DNA of 13,542 bases from JADKCL01 sp046050405 (GTDB taxonomy: Bacteria > Bacteroidota > Bacteroidia > J057 > JADKCL01): positions 1 through 13,542 of the forward strand of contig JBJOPY010000276.1 of the NCBI GenBank assembly GCA_046050405.1. Reading direction: 5' to 3'. This document shows, one piece after another, positions 6,121 to 13,542 of the stretch (position 1 is its first letter; every line of letters starts with the position of its first letter). A program made the translations under genes and the position numbers. The notes under the pieces were generated by a model. That model ran no database searches and was not told the DNA's origin. It saw only the letters and a program-made list of their open reading frames with translations.

Positions 6121-6645
6121 TCATTCCCCCGCTGCAGCCGCGAGGCCTTCCTCCACCATGCGCAGGCTCATCGCTCCCTTGTAGGCGCGCTTCAGGTCCC
6201 AGTCCCCGCCATAAAACAGGGTCGTCGGGGTCTGCGTCGTCCCAAAGGTATCCAGGAAGTCCTTCGGCGCACAGACGCCGACCATGACCCCTTGCCGGCG
6301 GAGAAGCTGGTGTTTCATCATGGCAATGATGAAGCGGTCGCGGTCGCCCGCGCTGATGATCATCAGTGCATTCCTTCCAAACTTGTCCAGGCTGGCCGCG
6401 ATGGACTCCAGGGTGCCTTCACAGTGCGCGCAGTCGGGATCGTAGTAAAAGACGGTCAATGGCGTCCCTTCCTTCAAGTCCTCCCGGTTCAATACCCTGC
6501 CATCCCAGGCCTCGAAGCTGTAATCGGGGAGGGATTGCCGCTTCCGCTGCTCTTCCGTCCATTGCGTGCATCCCGTGAGGGCCAGCACCATGGCCCCCAC
6601 GAGGAGTGCGGGAATGAAAAATCCTGTGATTGGTTTCGATCTCAT
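6121..6645 (-). CDS. Thioredoxin-fold (TlpA/redoxin-like) lipoprotein
   Basis: This 174-residue protein has a classic lipoprotein signal: a hydrophobic stretch ending in the lipobox LTGC with Cys26 as lipidation site. The rest is a thioredoxin fold. CAHC at 72-75 follows the usual beta strand (TVFYYDPD) as the redox CxxC, and TQTPTT carries the cis-proline at Pro140. It likely acts as a membrane-anchored thiol-disulfide oxidoreductase outside the cytoplasm; the substrate is unknown. The lack of an N-terminal membrane domain or cytochrome neighbours argues against assigning a cytochrome maturation role. A perfect -7 box ends only four bases before the ATG, so the transcript may be leaderless. 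It diverges from the CYTH gene and converges on the shared terminator at 6057-6093. Confidence 0.85.
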   Translation of the reverse strand: MRSKPITGFFIPALLVGAMVLALTGCTQWTEEQRKRQSLPDYSFEAWDGRVLNREDLKEGTPLTVFYYDPDCAHCEGTLESIAASLDKFGRNALMIISAGDRDRFIIAMMKHQLLRRQGVMVGVCAPKDFLDTFGTTQTPTTLFYGGDWDLKRAYKGAMSLRMVEEGLAAAAGE

Positions 6646-6649
6646 GGGC

Positions 6650-6657
6650 CAAAATTA
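6650..6657 (-). promoter_or_regulatory. Consensus -7 box abutting the thioredoxin-like lipoprotein start
   Basis: On the minus strand TAATTTTG matches TAnnTTTG exactly and is separated from the ATG by GCCC. A transcript start four to seven bases downstream would fall at or inside the start codon, giving a leaderless mRNA. There is no TTTG 19-20 bases upstream, so the match may be chance. Confidence 0.4.
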
Positions 6658-6764
6658 TCTGAAAATTGGATTGCCGGAATGCCTTGGCCCGAAAAAGCAG
6701 CGTCTCCGCCGTGCAGGATGCGGCGAAGGTTTCGCATCTTTGCCGGATGAGAATACAGTAGGAG

Positions 6765-7298
6765 ATGCAAGAAATAGAGGCCAAAATCCTGGAAATCGAC
6801 CCTGTGGAGGTCATCGGAAGCCTGAAGTCCGCCGGGGCGGTGCTGGACTTCGAAAGCGAGTTCTTTGCGATCTACTTCGATGATCCCTCGCAGCGGCTCG
6901 CCGCGCTGCAGCAGATTCTGAGGATTCGCAAGGAGGGGGGGAAGGCTGTGCTGGCCTTCAAGGCTCCCCATCCGGACACCCGGGATGGAATCCGAAGCCG
7001 CGAGGAACTGGAGGTGCCCATCGGCGACTTTGACATGATGCGTGTGGTCCTGGGTCGGCTCGGCTACGTGGAATGCCTCAGGATGCGCAAGATTCGGACG
7101 CAGTACACCGCCGGAGGGATCCATGTCGTGATCGATCGCCATATTGATGACCTGTCCTACATTCCACCGTATCTGGAAATCGAGGCCCCTTCGCACCAGG
7201 AGCTCTTTCAGATGGCAGGTTTCCTGGGCTTCGGCCGGGAGCGGCTGATCGACTGGAATTCGGCCCAGGTGATGGAATACTACCGGGAGAAGGGCTGA
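6765..7298 (+). CDS. CYTH-domain protein (class IV adenylate cyclase/triphosphatase-like)
   Basis: The 177-residue protein opens with MQEIEAKI, the ExExK signature of CYTH triphosphate-tunnel enzymes (Glu3, Glu5, Lys7). Later charged tunnel strands are visible: LRIRKEGGKAVLAFK, SREELEVPI, and YLEIEA near the C-terminus. Members bind triphosphates with divalent metals; characterised ones make cAMP (Aeromonas CyaB), hydrolyse thiamine triphosphate, or hydrolyse inorganic tripolyphosphate. Length and motif spelling resemble the putative CyaB group found in archaea and thermophiles, for which cyclase activity should not be assumed. An in-frame TAG at 6759-6761 fixes the ATG at 6765. AGGAG touches the ATG directly, too close to act as a normal ribosome-binding site. 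The gene is divergent from the thioredoxin-like lipoprotein. Confidence 0.85.
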   Translation: MQEIEAKILEIDPVEVIGSLKSAGAVLDFESEFFAIYFDDPSQRLAALQQILRIRKEGGKAVLAFKAPHPDTRDGIRSREELEVPIGDFDMMRVVLGRLGYVECLRMRKIRTQYTAGGIHVVIDRHIDDLSYIPPYLEIEAPSHQELFQMAGFLGFGRERLIDWNSAQVMEYYREKG

Positions 7299-7422
7299 CT
7301 TCTTGCCTGAAGCGATGGGAACCCCAAGGAGTGGGGGAGGGGGAATGGGTTACAGCCGTTTGGAAGGAGTGCGGGCATCGTAAACCGAACCACGGTTCAC
7401 CTTCTGGTTTGCTTGGGCACCT

Positions 7423-8106
7423 TCACCAATCCTGAAGGCGGAATCCCTCCAGGGTCGGCAGGACCTGGTCTGCGATGCCCCATCGCGGATCGTGAAGTCC
7501 GCCGAAGGAGGGAACCAGCAGGCAGCGCATCTTGGCCGCCTTGGCGGCCAGGAGCCCATTGAAACTGTCCTCGATGGCGAGGCACTGTGCCGGGGCAACC
7601 CCCAGGTCGGCAGCAGTGCGGATGTACACCGCCGGGTGCGGCTTGCCATGGCTGTCGTCTTGTCCTGATCGCACCAATTCGAATTGGTCGTGGATGTGGA
7701 AATGCCGGAGGAGGGCTGTGAGCAGGCGCATCGGCGAGGCCGATGCAATTGCGATTCGCAATCCGGAACGCCTGACCTGGGCGATGGCCTCCAAGGCACC
7801 GGGCAGCAACGACCCACGTTCGCGAACCAGCTCCAGGACGCGGTCCACGATTTCCTCGCGTATCTGGGCCGTGCTCTTGCCTTCCCAGGGAAACTGCCCG
7901 TACCAGGTCGCGACCGCTTCATCGATGCGCAACCCGACCGTGCTGTGCATCATTTCCCGGGAGAGGGTGACACCGACGGTCGAAAAAACCTCGGATTCCG
8001 CTATCTGCCAGTAGGGCTCGCTGTCACAGAGCGTGCCGTCCATGTCAAAAATGACCGCTTTGAGTGTGCTGGGGCTGTGCATGGTGCAAAGCTGTTCAAT
8101 ATTCAT
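7423..8106 (-). CDS. hxpB: HAD-family sugar phosphatase, HxpB (YniC)-like
   Basis: The 227-residue protein is a haloacid dehalogenase-type phosphatase with a helical cap after motif I. Catalytic motifs are complete: DMDGT (nucleophile Asp21, acid Asp23), SAS at 122-124 (motif II), Lys155 in GKPHP (motif III) and Glu179-Asp180 in IEDSFNG (motif IV). The cap segment GLRIDEAVATWYGQFPW and the spacing match E. coli HxpB, which dephosphorylates hexitol phosphates and 2-deoxyglucose 6-phosphate; beta-phosphoglucomutase is a related alternative. I start at ATG 8106; the adjacent TTG at 8109 and an ATG at 8082 (MHSPSTLK) are also possible, and no ribosome-binding site decides. The gene is divergent from the amidohydrolase fusion, 97 bases apart, and convergent with the CYTH gene. 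Confidence 0.88.
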   Translation of the reverse strand: MNIEQLCTMHSPSTLKAVIFDMDGTLCDSEPYWQIAESEVFSTVGVTLSREMMHSTVGLRIDEAVATWYGQFPWEGKSTAQIREEIVDRVLELVRERGSLLPGALEAIAQVRRSGLRIAIASASPMRLLTALLRHFHIHDQFELVRSGQDDSHGKPHPAVYIRTAADLGVAPAQCLAIEDSFNGLLAAKAAKMRCLLVPSFGGLHDPRWGIADQVLPTLEGFRLQDW

Positions 8107-8157
8107 CAACCGGGGGGATCAAAATTCCCATGCGGGGCAGGTCTGGCCTTCCCGGAT

Positions 8158-8165
8158 TATTTTTG
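8158..8165 (+). promoter_or_regulatory. Consensus -7 box upstream of the amidohydrolase fusion
   Basis: TATTTTTG matches TAnnTTTG exactly and would give a leader of about 34 bases before the ATG at 8204. No TTTG lies 19-20 bases upstream, so support is only partial. It supports starting the protein at 8204 rather than inside the antisense of the HAD gene. Confidence 0.4.
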
Positions 8166-8203
8166 CTAGCTTGGTGACCCCTTATTTTCAGTACATAGAC
8201 GGT

Positions 8204-11200
8204 ATGCGCATGAGATTATTGGCAGTGGTTCTCGCTTTGGCATGGCCCCTCGTGGCCTCCTTCGCCCAAAAGAAAGATGAATGGAGGGTGGATGATCCCC
8301 ATGGCCCTTCCAAAACGGTGGAATTCGAGACGGAGGAGGGGACCTGGATGAATGTCGACGTCAGTCCTGACGGCAGGGAAATCGCCTTCGACCTGCTCGG
8401 GGACATCTACACCGTGCAGATTGCGGGCGGGAAGGCCGTATGCATCGCAGAGGGCATGGCCTGGGAGGTGCAGCCGAGGTTCAGCCCGGATGGCAAGCGG
8501 ATCCTCTTCACCAGCGACCGGGGCGGCGGCGACAACATCTGGGTCATGAACCGCGACGGAAGCCAGAAGGAGCAGGTGACCAAGGAGGACTGGCGCCTGC
8601 TCAACAATGCCTCCTGGCACCCTGGCGGGGAATACTTCGTGGCCCGCAAGCACTTCACCAGTCAGCGGTCCATGGGGGCGGGGGAGATTTGGCTCTTTCA
8701 CAAGTCCGGGGGCGGCGGAATGCAACTGACCCAGCGCAAGAATGACCAGCAGGATGTGGGCGAACCCGTTTTTTCACCGGATGGCCGGTACGTTTACTTC
8801 AGTGAGGACATGGATCCGGCAGGGTACTTCACGTACAACAAGGATCCGCATGGCCAGATCTACGTGGTGCGCAGGTACGATACGGAGAAGGGGGCCATCA
8901 CCGACATTGTCACCGGCCCCGGGGGGGCGGTGCGTCCCCAGGTCTCCCCGGATGGCAGATGGCTGACCTTCATCCGCCGGGTGCGGACGAAATCCGTCCT
9001 GTACGTGCACGACCTGAAAACGGGAGAGGAATGGCCTGTATTTGACCGCCTGGACAAGGATCAGCAGGAAACCTGGGCCATCTTCGGGGTGTATCCGAAC
9101 TATCAGTTCCTGCCCGATTCCAGGGAAGTCGTCATCTGGGCGGAGGGGCATCTCTGGCGCGTTCACCTGGAGACAAGGGAGGCCCGGCAGATCCATTTCA
9201 AGGCCCATGTGAAGCAGACCGTCGCCGAGGCGCTCCATTTCCCGCAGGAGGTCAGCCCGGAGGGATTCGAGGCCAAGATGATCCGGCATGCGGCCACGAG
9301 TCCCGGCGGGGACCAGATCGCATTCCATGCGGCGGGTGACCTGTACCTGAAGCGCCTGCCCAAAGGCAGCCCGAGACGCCTGGGGAATGGATCCGACCAC
9401 GAATACTACCCTTGCTTCTCCCCTGATGGCCGCAGCCTGCTCCTGGTGTCCTGGAATGACGCCGACATGGCGGCGGTCAAGGTCCGCGATCTGGCCACGG
9501 GGGAAGATCGGAGGATTACCACGGAAAAGGGATACTACCATCATCCCCGGTGGAGCCAGGATGGCAAGATGATCGTGTTCGAGAAAGGGGGCGGAACCCT
9601 GGAGCTGGGGTTTGCATTTGGCCAGGAGACCGGCATCTATCTCTGCAATGCGGACGGAAGCGACCTACGCCAGCTCTGCCAGGGTGGTGCCGACCCCTAT
9701 TTCGATGCGACCGGCAAGCGGGTGTATTATACCACCGGCGGCGGGCAGGGCAGGGTCTTCAAGAGCATCGGGACGGACGGCAAGGATGAGAGGACGCATT
9801 TCACCGCCGACCATGCGGGGGATTTTGTCCCGAGCCCCGATGGCAGGTGGATTGCCTTCACGGAACTGTTCAATGTCTATGTCGCAGCATTCCCCGAGAC
9901 GGGGCGGCCATTGGAGCTGGCAGGTGCAGGCGGAGCCTACCCCGTGTTCCGGGTCACCCGGGATGCCGGGACCAGCCTGCACTGGAGCCATGACAGCAAG
10001 GCCCTGCATTGGATGCTGGGGCCGGCGTACTTCAGTCGCACGCTCGAAAAATGCTTCACATTCCTTCCGGGAAGCCCGGACAGCCTCCCGCCCGTGGATA
10101 CGGCAGGGATCCGGGTCGGCCTGCAACTCAAGACGGCGGTTCCATCCGGAATCGTCGCGGTGAGGGGTGCGAGGATCATCACGATGAAGGGCGATGAAGT
10201 CCTCGAGCGCGGCGATCTCGTGGTGGAGGGGAACCGGATCGTCGCCGTCGGCAAGTCAGGGGAGGTCAAGATCCCAGTCGGGGCATACGTCATCGATGCC
10301 GAGGGCAAAACCATCATGCCGGGGCTGGTGGATGTCCATGCCCACCTGGGAAACAGCCGCAATGGGATCTCTCCGCAGCAGCAATGGTCCTACTTCGCCA
10401 GCCTGGGCTTCGGGACCACGACCACCCACGACCCCAGCTCCAGCACGGAGATGGTCTTCTGCCAGGGCGAGATGGTGAAGTCCGGACGGATGGCCGGGCC
10501 GAGAATCTATTCCACCGGTACCATCCTGTATGGTGCAGACACCGATTTCCAGGCTGTCGTGAACAGCCTGGACGATGCGCGCTCGCATTTGCGGCGGATG
10601 AAGGCGGTGGGTGCGTTTTCCGTCAAGAGCTACAGCCAACCCCGGAGAAACCAGCGGCAGCAGATCATCCAGGCGGCCCGTGAATTGAACATGGAGGTGG
10701 TGCCGGAGGGCGGATCGTTCTTCTATCACAACATGACACAGGTGCTGGACGGGCATACGGGAATCGAGCACTGCATCCCCGTTTCTCCCGTTTACAAGGA
10801 TGTCCTGACGCTATGGGGCAGCAGCCATACCGCCTACACACCCACCCTGGTCGTCGGCTATGGCGGACTCTGGGGCGAGAACTACTGGTACCAGGAGACG
10901 GAGGTCTGGAAAAATGAACGCCTGCTGGGCTTCTACCCCCGGAGCCTCCTCGATGCACGCTCCATGCGCCGCACGATGGCCCCGGAGGATGATTATGGCC
11001 ATATTGGCAATGCAAAGACCGCCTACGCGCTCATGAAGGCCGGCACCCGGGTGCAGCTCGGCGCCCACGGCCAGCTGCATGGGCTGGGTGCGCACTGGGA
11101 GATGTGGATGCTGGCCCAGGGTGGGTTTTCCCCATTGGAAGCGATCCGTGCCTCCACCCTGTGGGGGGCGGCCTATATCGGCATGGACAAGGAGATCGGC

Positions 11201-11467
11201 TCGCTTGAGCCCGGGAAGCTGGCTGACTTCATCGTCCTGAGGAAGAATCCCCTGGAGGACATCCGGAACAGCGAGGCGATCGACCTGGTGGTAGCCAATG
11301 GGCGCGTCTATGATGCGGCGACGATGAACGAGGTCGGGAATCACCCCAGGGAGCGGGGTCGGTTCTATTGGGAACGTGCCAAGGGCAGCGATGCCTTCCC
11401 ATGGCATGAGGCCGCACATGGCTTCATGGGTGGCAGCTGTGGCTGCCTTGGTCACGAGGTTCATTGA
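8204..11467 (+). CDS. Secreted TolB-like propeller fused to an amidohydrolase
   Basis: The 1087-residue protein starts with a signal peptide (MRMRLLAVVLALAWP, likely cleaved after ASFA), so it acts in the periplasm or outside. The first 600-odd residues carry WD40-like/PD40 propeller repeats, seen as FSPDG-type motifs (FSPDGKRILF, FSPDGRYVYF, VSPDGRWLTF, FSPDGRSLLL, PSPDGRWIAF). From about residue 650 an amidohydrolase barrel follows, with HAH at His712/His714, a candidate bridging Lys808 (SVKSY), His842 and His856 (GIEHC), and the C-terminal signature GSLEPGKLADFIVL. The position where related enzymes have a catalytic Asp reads GAH (His955). Such fusions are common in Bacteroidota; imidazolonepropionase- and prolidase-like relatives suggest hydrolysis of a cyclic amide or peptide, but the substrate is unknown. 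The last 20 residues are rich in His and Cys. An open frame to 8033 is rejected because it bypasses this signal peptide and overlaps the HAD gene. Confidence 0.9.
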   Translation: MRMRLLAVVLALAWPLVASFAQKKDEWRVDDPHGPSKTVEFETEEGTWMNVDVSPDGREIAFDLLGDIYTVQIAGGKAVCIAEGMAWEVQPRFSPDGKRILFTSDRGGGDNIWVMNRDGSQKEQVTKEDWRLLNNASWHPGGEYFVARKHFTSQRSMGAGEIWLFHKSGGGGMQLTQRKNDQQDVGEPVFSPDGRYVYFSEDMDPAGYFTYNKDPHGQIYVVRRYDTEKGAITDIVTGPGGAVRPQVSPDGRWLTFIRRVRTKSVLYVHDLKTGEEWPVFDRLDKDQQETWAIFGVYPNYQFLPDSREVVIWAEGHLWRVHLETREARQIHFKAHVKQTVAEALHFPQEVSPEGFEAKMIRHAATSPGGDQIAFHAAGDLYLKRLPKGSPRRLGNGSDHEYYPCFSPDGRSLLLVSWNDADMAAVKVRDLATGEDRRITTEKGYYHHPRWSQDGKMIVFEKGGGTLELGFAFGQETGIYLCNADGSDLRQLCQGGADPYFDATGKRVYYTTGGGQGRVFKSIGTDGKDERTHFTADHAGDFVPSPDGRWIAFTELFNVYVAAFPETGRPLELAGAGGAYPVFRVTRDAGTSLHWSHDSKALHWMLGPAYFSRTLEKCFTFLPGSPDSLPPVDTAGIRVGLQLKTAVPSGIVAVRGARIITMKGDEVLERGDLVVEGNRIVAVGKSGEVKIPVGAYVIDAEGKTIMPGLVDVHAHLGNSRNGISPQQQWSYFASLGFGTTTTHDPSSSTEMVFCQGEMVKSGRMAGPRIYSTGTILYGADTDFQAVVNSLDDARSHLRRMKAVGAFSVKSYSQPRRNQRQQIIQAARELNMEVVPEGGSFFYHNMTQVLDGHTGIEHCIPVSPVYKDVLTLWGSSHTAYTPTLVVGYGGLWGENYWYQETEVWKNERLLGFYPRSLLDARSMRRTMAPEDDYGHIGNAKTAYALMKAGTRVQLGAHGQLHGLGAHWEMWMLAQGGFSPLEAIRASTLWGAAYIGMDKEIGSLEPGKLADFIVLRKNPLEDIRNSEAIDLVVANGRVYDAATMNEVGNHPRERGRFYWERAKGSDAFPWHEAAHGFMGGSCGCLGHEVH

Positions 11468-11490
11468 GAGGGGGGCCGCCGTGCTTCGAC

Positions 11491-11515
11491 GGGAAAAGCC
11501 GTGCCGGCTTCCCGC
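11491..11515. terminator. Hairpin between the amidohydrolase fusion and the ABC operon
   Basis: CGGGAA plus GCCG pairs with CGGC plus TTCCCG, ten base pairs around a TGC loop with a bulged AA on the left arm. It starts 24 bases after the amidohydrolase stop. A second hairpin (GGGAGG/CCTCCC, loop CCG) follows at 11547-11561. Neither has a U-tract. They may terminate or attenuate transcription ahead of the ABC genes. Confidence 0.35.
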
Positions 11516-11673
11516 CACGGCCCTCATCGTCCTCCGGGCGGGGGATGGGAGGCCGCCTCCCGAAATACGAGGTTTCCTGCATGGCCGGGAAAAATTGGAT
11601 GCGGGTGATGTGCGGACAATCCCCTATCTTCGCGCTTTCTACTCAGCAGTCTCGAACACGATCATCCCTCAGC

Positions 11674-12570
11674 GTGGAATCAGTCCTCAGCATCCAAGGC
11701 CTCAGAAAGCAGTACGGTCGCATCACGGCCGTAGAAGGCCTGAACCTTGAAATCCCCCGGGGCACCATTTATGGGATCCTCGGCCCCAACGGGAGTGGCA
11801 AGACGACGACACTGGGGATGGTGCTCGACGTCATCAACCGCACCGGCGGGGATTACTGGTGGTTCGGAAAGCCCGGGGATGCGGAGACGCGGAAGCGCGT
11901 CGGGGCGATTCTGGAGGCGCCCCTGTTCTACCCTTACCTCAGCGGTTACAACAATATGCGGGTCGTGGCACAGATCAAGGGGGCAGCCCTGAGCGAGATC
12001 GACCCGCTGCTGCGGATGGTGAACCTCCATGACAGGAGGAACGATCCGTTCAAGACCTACTCCCTGGGGATGAAGCAGCGGCTGGCGATCGCAGCGGCGA
12101 TGCTGCGCAGTCCCGAGGTGCTCATCCTGGACGAGCCCACCAATGGCCTGGATCCGCAGGGGATCGTGGAAATCCGCGAAACGATCCGTGCCATCGGGGC
12201 GCAGGGCGTGACCATCCTGCTGGCGAGCCACCTGCTGGATGAGGTGGAGCGGGTCTGCACCCATGTGGCAGTGCTGCAGAAGGGCAGGCTGCGCTATTCC
12301 GGGTTGGTCTCAGAAATGAAGCCGGGACAGGCCATGATCGTGGTGCAGGCCGCCGACATGGAGCGACTCGCGGCCGCGATGGGGGCGATGCCCCACTTCA
12401 TCGGTGCCACGCTGCAGGAGGGGAAGCTCCTGGCTACCTTCGAGGAGACTCCCGACCCTGCCACCGTCAACCTTGCACTTCATGCGCAGGGAATCCACCT
12501 CTCGCATTTGACCCTTCGCAAATCCACCCTGGAGGAGCAATTCTTGGAACTTACCCGCATCCAGCCATGA
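11674..12570 (+). CDS. ABC transporter ATP-binding protein (ABC-2/BcrA-like)
   Basis: The protein is 298 residues from the GTG at 11674. It is a complete ABC ATPase: Walker A GPNGSGKT at 37-44, signature SLGMKQ at 130-135, Walker B LILDEP at 150-155 followed by TNGLDP, and H-loop His186 (ASHLLDE). The region after the ATPase core (from about residue 215) is typical of drug or bacitracin-type exporter subunits. It energises export by the permease that follows; the two genes overlap by ATGA, so they are translationally coupled. The start is uncertain: the frame is open back to 11464 with ATGs at 11581 and 11599, but the product from the GTG (MESVLSIQGLRKQYG) begins where ABC ATPases usually do, and the upstream residues look like translated spacer. 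No Shine-Dalgarno is visible. The substrate cannot be inferred. Confidence 0.92.
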   Translation: MESVLSIQGLRKQYGRITAVEGLNLEIPRGTIYGILGPNGSGKTTTLGMVLDVINRTGGDYWWFGKPGDAETRKRVGAILEAPLFYPYLSGYNNMRVVAQIKGAALSEIDPLLRMVNLHDRRNDPFKTYSLGMKQRLAIAAAMLRSPEVLILDEPTNGLDPQGIVEIRETIRAIGAQGVTILLASHLLDEVERVCTHVAVLQKGRLRYSGLVSEMKPGQAMIVVQAADMERLAAAMGAMPHFIGATLQEGKLLATFEETPDPATVNLALHAQGIHLSHLTLRKSTLEEQFLELTRIQP

Positions 12571-13358
12571 TACGCTTGCTGAGCATCGAACTGAACAAAC
12601 TCCGTTCCTACCGGGCATTCTGGATCCTGACCACCCTCTACTTCGTGGGATTGGCGGGAACGCTGATGACGATCCAGGGTGTGTTCAATACATTCCTGGA
12701 TGACAATGTGCCCCCGGTCATGCGGGGCGGCTTCCGCTGGGATTTTTATGGCCTCCCCGATGGATGGCACTATATGAGCTGGGTCGCTTCCCTGTTCAAT
12801 TACCTCTTGCCGATGGTCGTGATCATCATCGTCAGCTCGGAATTCACGTACAAGACCGTCCGCCAGAATGTCATCAATGGCCTCAGCCGCCAGGAATGGA
12901 TGACGGGGAAGCTGCTCCTGATGGGCTTTTTCGCCCTGGCAAGCACCCTTGTGCTCTTCCTGGTTGCCTTGACCTTCGGACTGGCCCATTCGGACTGGAA
13001 GGAGGGGCTGGGTCTCTTCTCGCAGGTGGGGTATGTCGCCGGCTACTTCGTCCAGACCTGCGGGTACCTGATCCTGGCAATGCTGCTCAGCATCATTATC
13101 CGGAACACGGGGGTGACGATCGGCGTGATGGCCATCTATTCCCTTTTCCTGGAGCTGGTGATTGAATTCCGGTTTCCGGAGGAATTCCGTGGATTTTTCC
13201 CGCTCCGGGCATTCAGCAACCTGGTTTTGAATCCATTCTCGAGGACGGCCATCGGTGGAGCTGGAGCATTCGATGTCCAGGCCTGGCTGGTCTCGCTCGC
13301 CTACATGGGCCTCTTTGCCGGAATCGGGTACTGGTTGCTCCAGAAGCGGGATTTGTAG
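12567..13358 (+). CDS. ABC-2 family transporter permease
   Basis: The 263-residue integral membrane protein starts with MIRLLSIELNKLRSYRAFW, the amphipathic lead-in typical of ABC-2 permeases. About six membrane segments can be drawn, near residues 18-36, 67-90, 113-135, 148-172, 178-198 and 236-257. A loop between the first two (SEFTYKTVRQNVINGLSR after segment two is the family's coupling region) fits BcrB/NosY/GldF-like permeases. Its ATG overlaps the stop of the ATPase gene, so the two form one exporter, probably two permeases and two ATPases in the inner membrane. Gliding-motility GldF is a distant relative, but no GldG-type gene follows within the window, so I do not use that name. Confidence 0.9.
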   Translation: MIRLLSIELNKLRSYRAFWILTTLYFVGLAGTLMTIQGVFNTFLDDNVPPVMRGGFRWDFYGLPDGWHYMSWVASLFNYLLPMVVIIIVSSEFTYKTVRQNVINGLSRQEWMTGKLLLMGFFALASTLVLFLVALTFGLAHSDWKEGLGLFSQVGYVAGYFVQTCGYLILAMLLSIIIRNTGVTIGVMAIYSLFLELVIEFRFPEEFRGFFPLRAFSNLVLNPFSRTAIGGAGAFDVQAWLVSLAYMGLFAGIGYWLLQKRDL

Positions 13359-13542
13359 CCCGTTCCCGACGGCGCGGGTGCTTCGCATCGGCCCTGCCAA
13401 GGCAAGGGTGCTCAGGATCGCCTTTCCGCCCAGTTTTCCGAACCAGCCACTTTCATTGGCGGATACTTGGTCGTACCGTAATAAATACACAATTACTTGA
13501 CTGTCTAGATAATGCGTGAAATAGGGTGGTCTAAAAACGACC
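13359..13542. other. Non-coding tail of the window
   Basis: The first part is GC-rich and holds a weak hairpin after the permease (CCCT-GCC with GGC-A-AGGG, 13392-13408) without a U-run. From about 13475 the sequence turns AT-rich, as expected of a promoter region for a gene beyond the edge, but I find no consensus promoter. GGTCGT (13469-13474) and ACGACC (13537-13542) form a short inverted repeat that may be chance. Confidence 0.5.

Noticed and set aside
8033..8203. N-terminal extension of the amidohydrolase fusion
   Set aside because: It overlaps the HAD gene on the other strand and would bury a clean signal peptide that begins at 8204.
12480..13490. A 336-codon open frame antisense to the ABC permease, beginning in the 3' tail
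   Set aside because: Its first 44 codons (13359-13490) look fairly protein-like, but the rest mirrors the permease and no domain is recognisable. There is no ribosome-binding site or clear promoter.
13469..13542. GGTCGT/ACGACC inverted repeat at the right edge
   Set aside because: Six base pairs over a 62-base gap is expected by chance, and the window ends at the repeat, so flanking symmetry cannot be judged.

Overview
The window looks like ordinary chromosome from a GC-rich member of the Bacteroidota. Three things point there. Several genes are preceded by elements close to the Bacteroidota promoter consensus (TTTG, 19-20 bases, TAnnTTTG) rather than sigma70 boxes. Most starts lack a Shine-Dalgarno sequence. 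The dipeptidyl peptidase III has the short-spaced zinc site known from Bacteroides. I cannot name a genus. No tRNA, rRNA, CRISPR array, transposase or integrase is visible.

Layout, left to right: a GH19 lysozyme/chitinase-type gene cut by the left edge (minus strand); a small DinB-like protein (minus); ribonuclease D with an HRDC domain (plus, GTG start); a second GH19 gene with an N-terminal peptidoglycan-binding domain (minus); a secreted, probably lipid-anchored dipeptidyl peptidase III (plus) ending in a strong bidirectional terminator; a thioredoxin-fold lipoprotein (minus); a CYTH-domain protein (plus); an HxpB-like HAD sugar phosphatase (minus); a long secreted TolB-propeller plus amidohydrolase fusion (plus); and a two-gene ABC-2 type exporter operon (plus). 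The last 184 bases hold no gene I can support.

Most genes stand alone, in alternating orientation with their own promoters and convergent terminators. The only clear operon is the ABC ATPase/permease pair, joined by an ATGA overlap. The peptidase, the amidohydrolase fusion and the thioredoxin-like lipoprotein are all envelope proteins, which suggests peptide turnover and redox maintenance outside the cytoplasm, but nothing ties them into one pathway.

The most interesting point is the GH19 pair. The left copy is a close paralogue of the right copy (about 88% base identity over 400 bases by hand alignment) from which exactly 92 codons, covering most of the peptidoglycan-binding domain and the linker, are missing in frame. 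It keeps the first 11 codons and part of the leader. Neither copy has a visible signal peptide. I did not find a convincing new multi-gene system.
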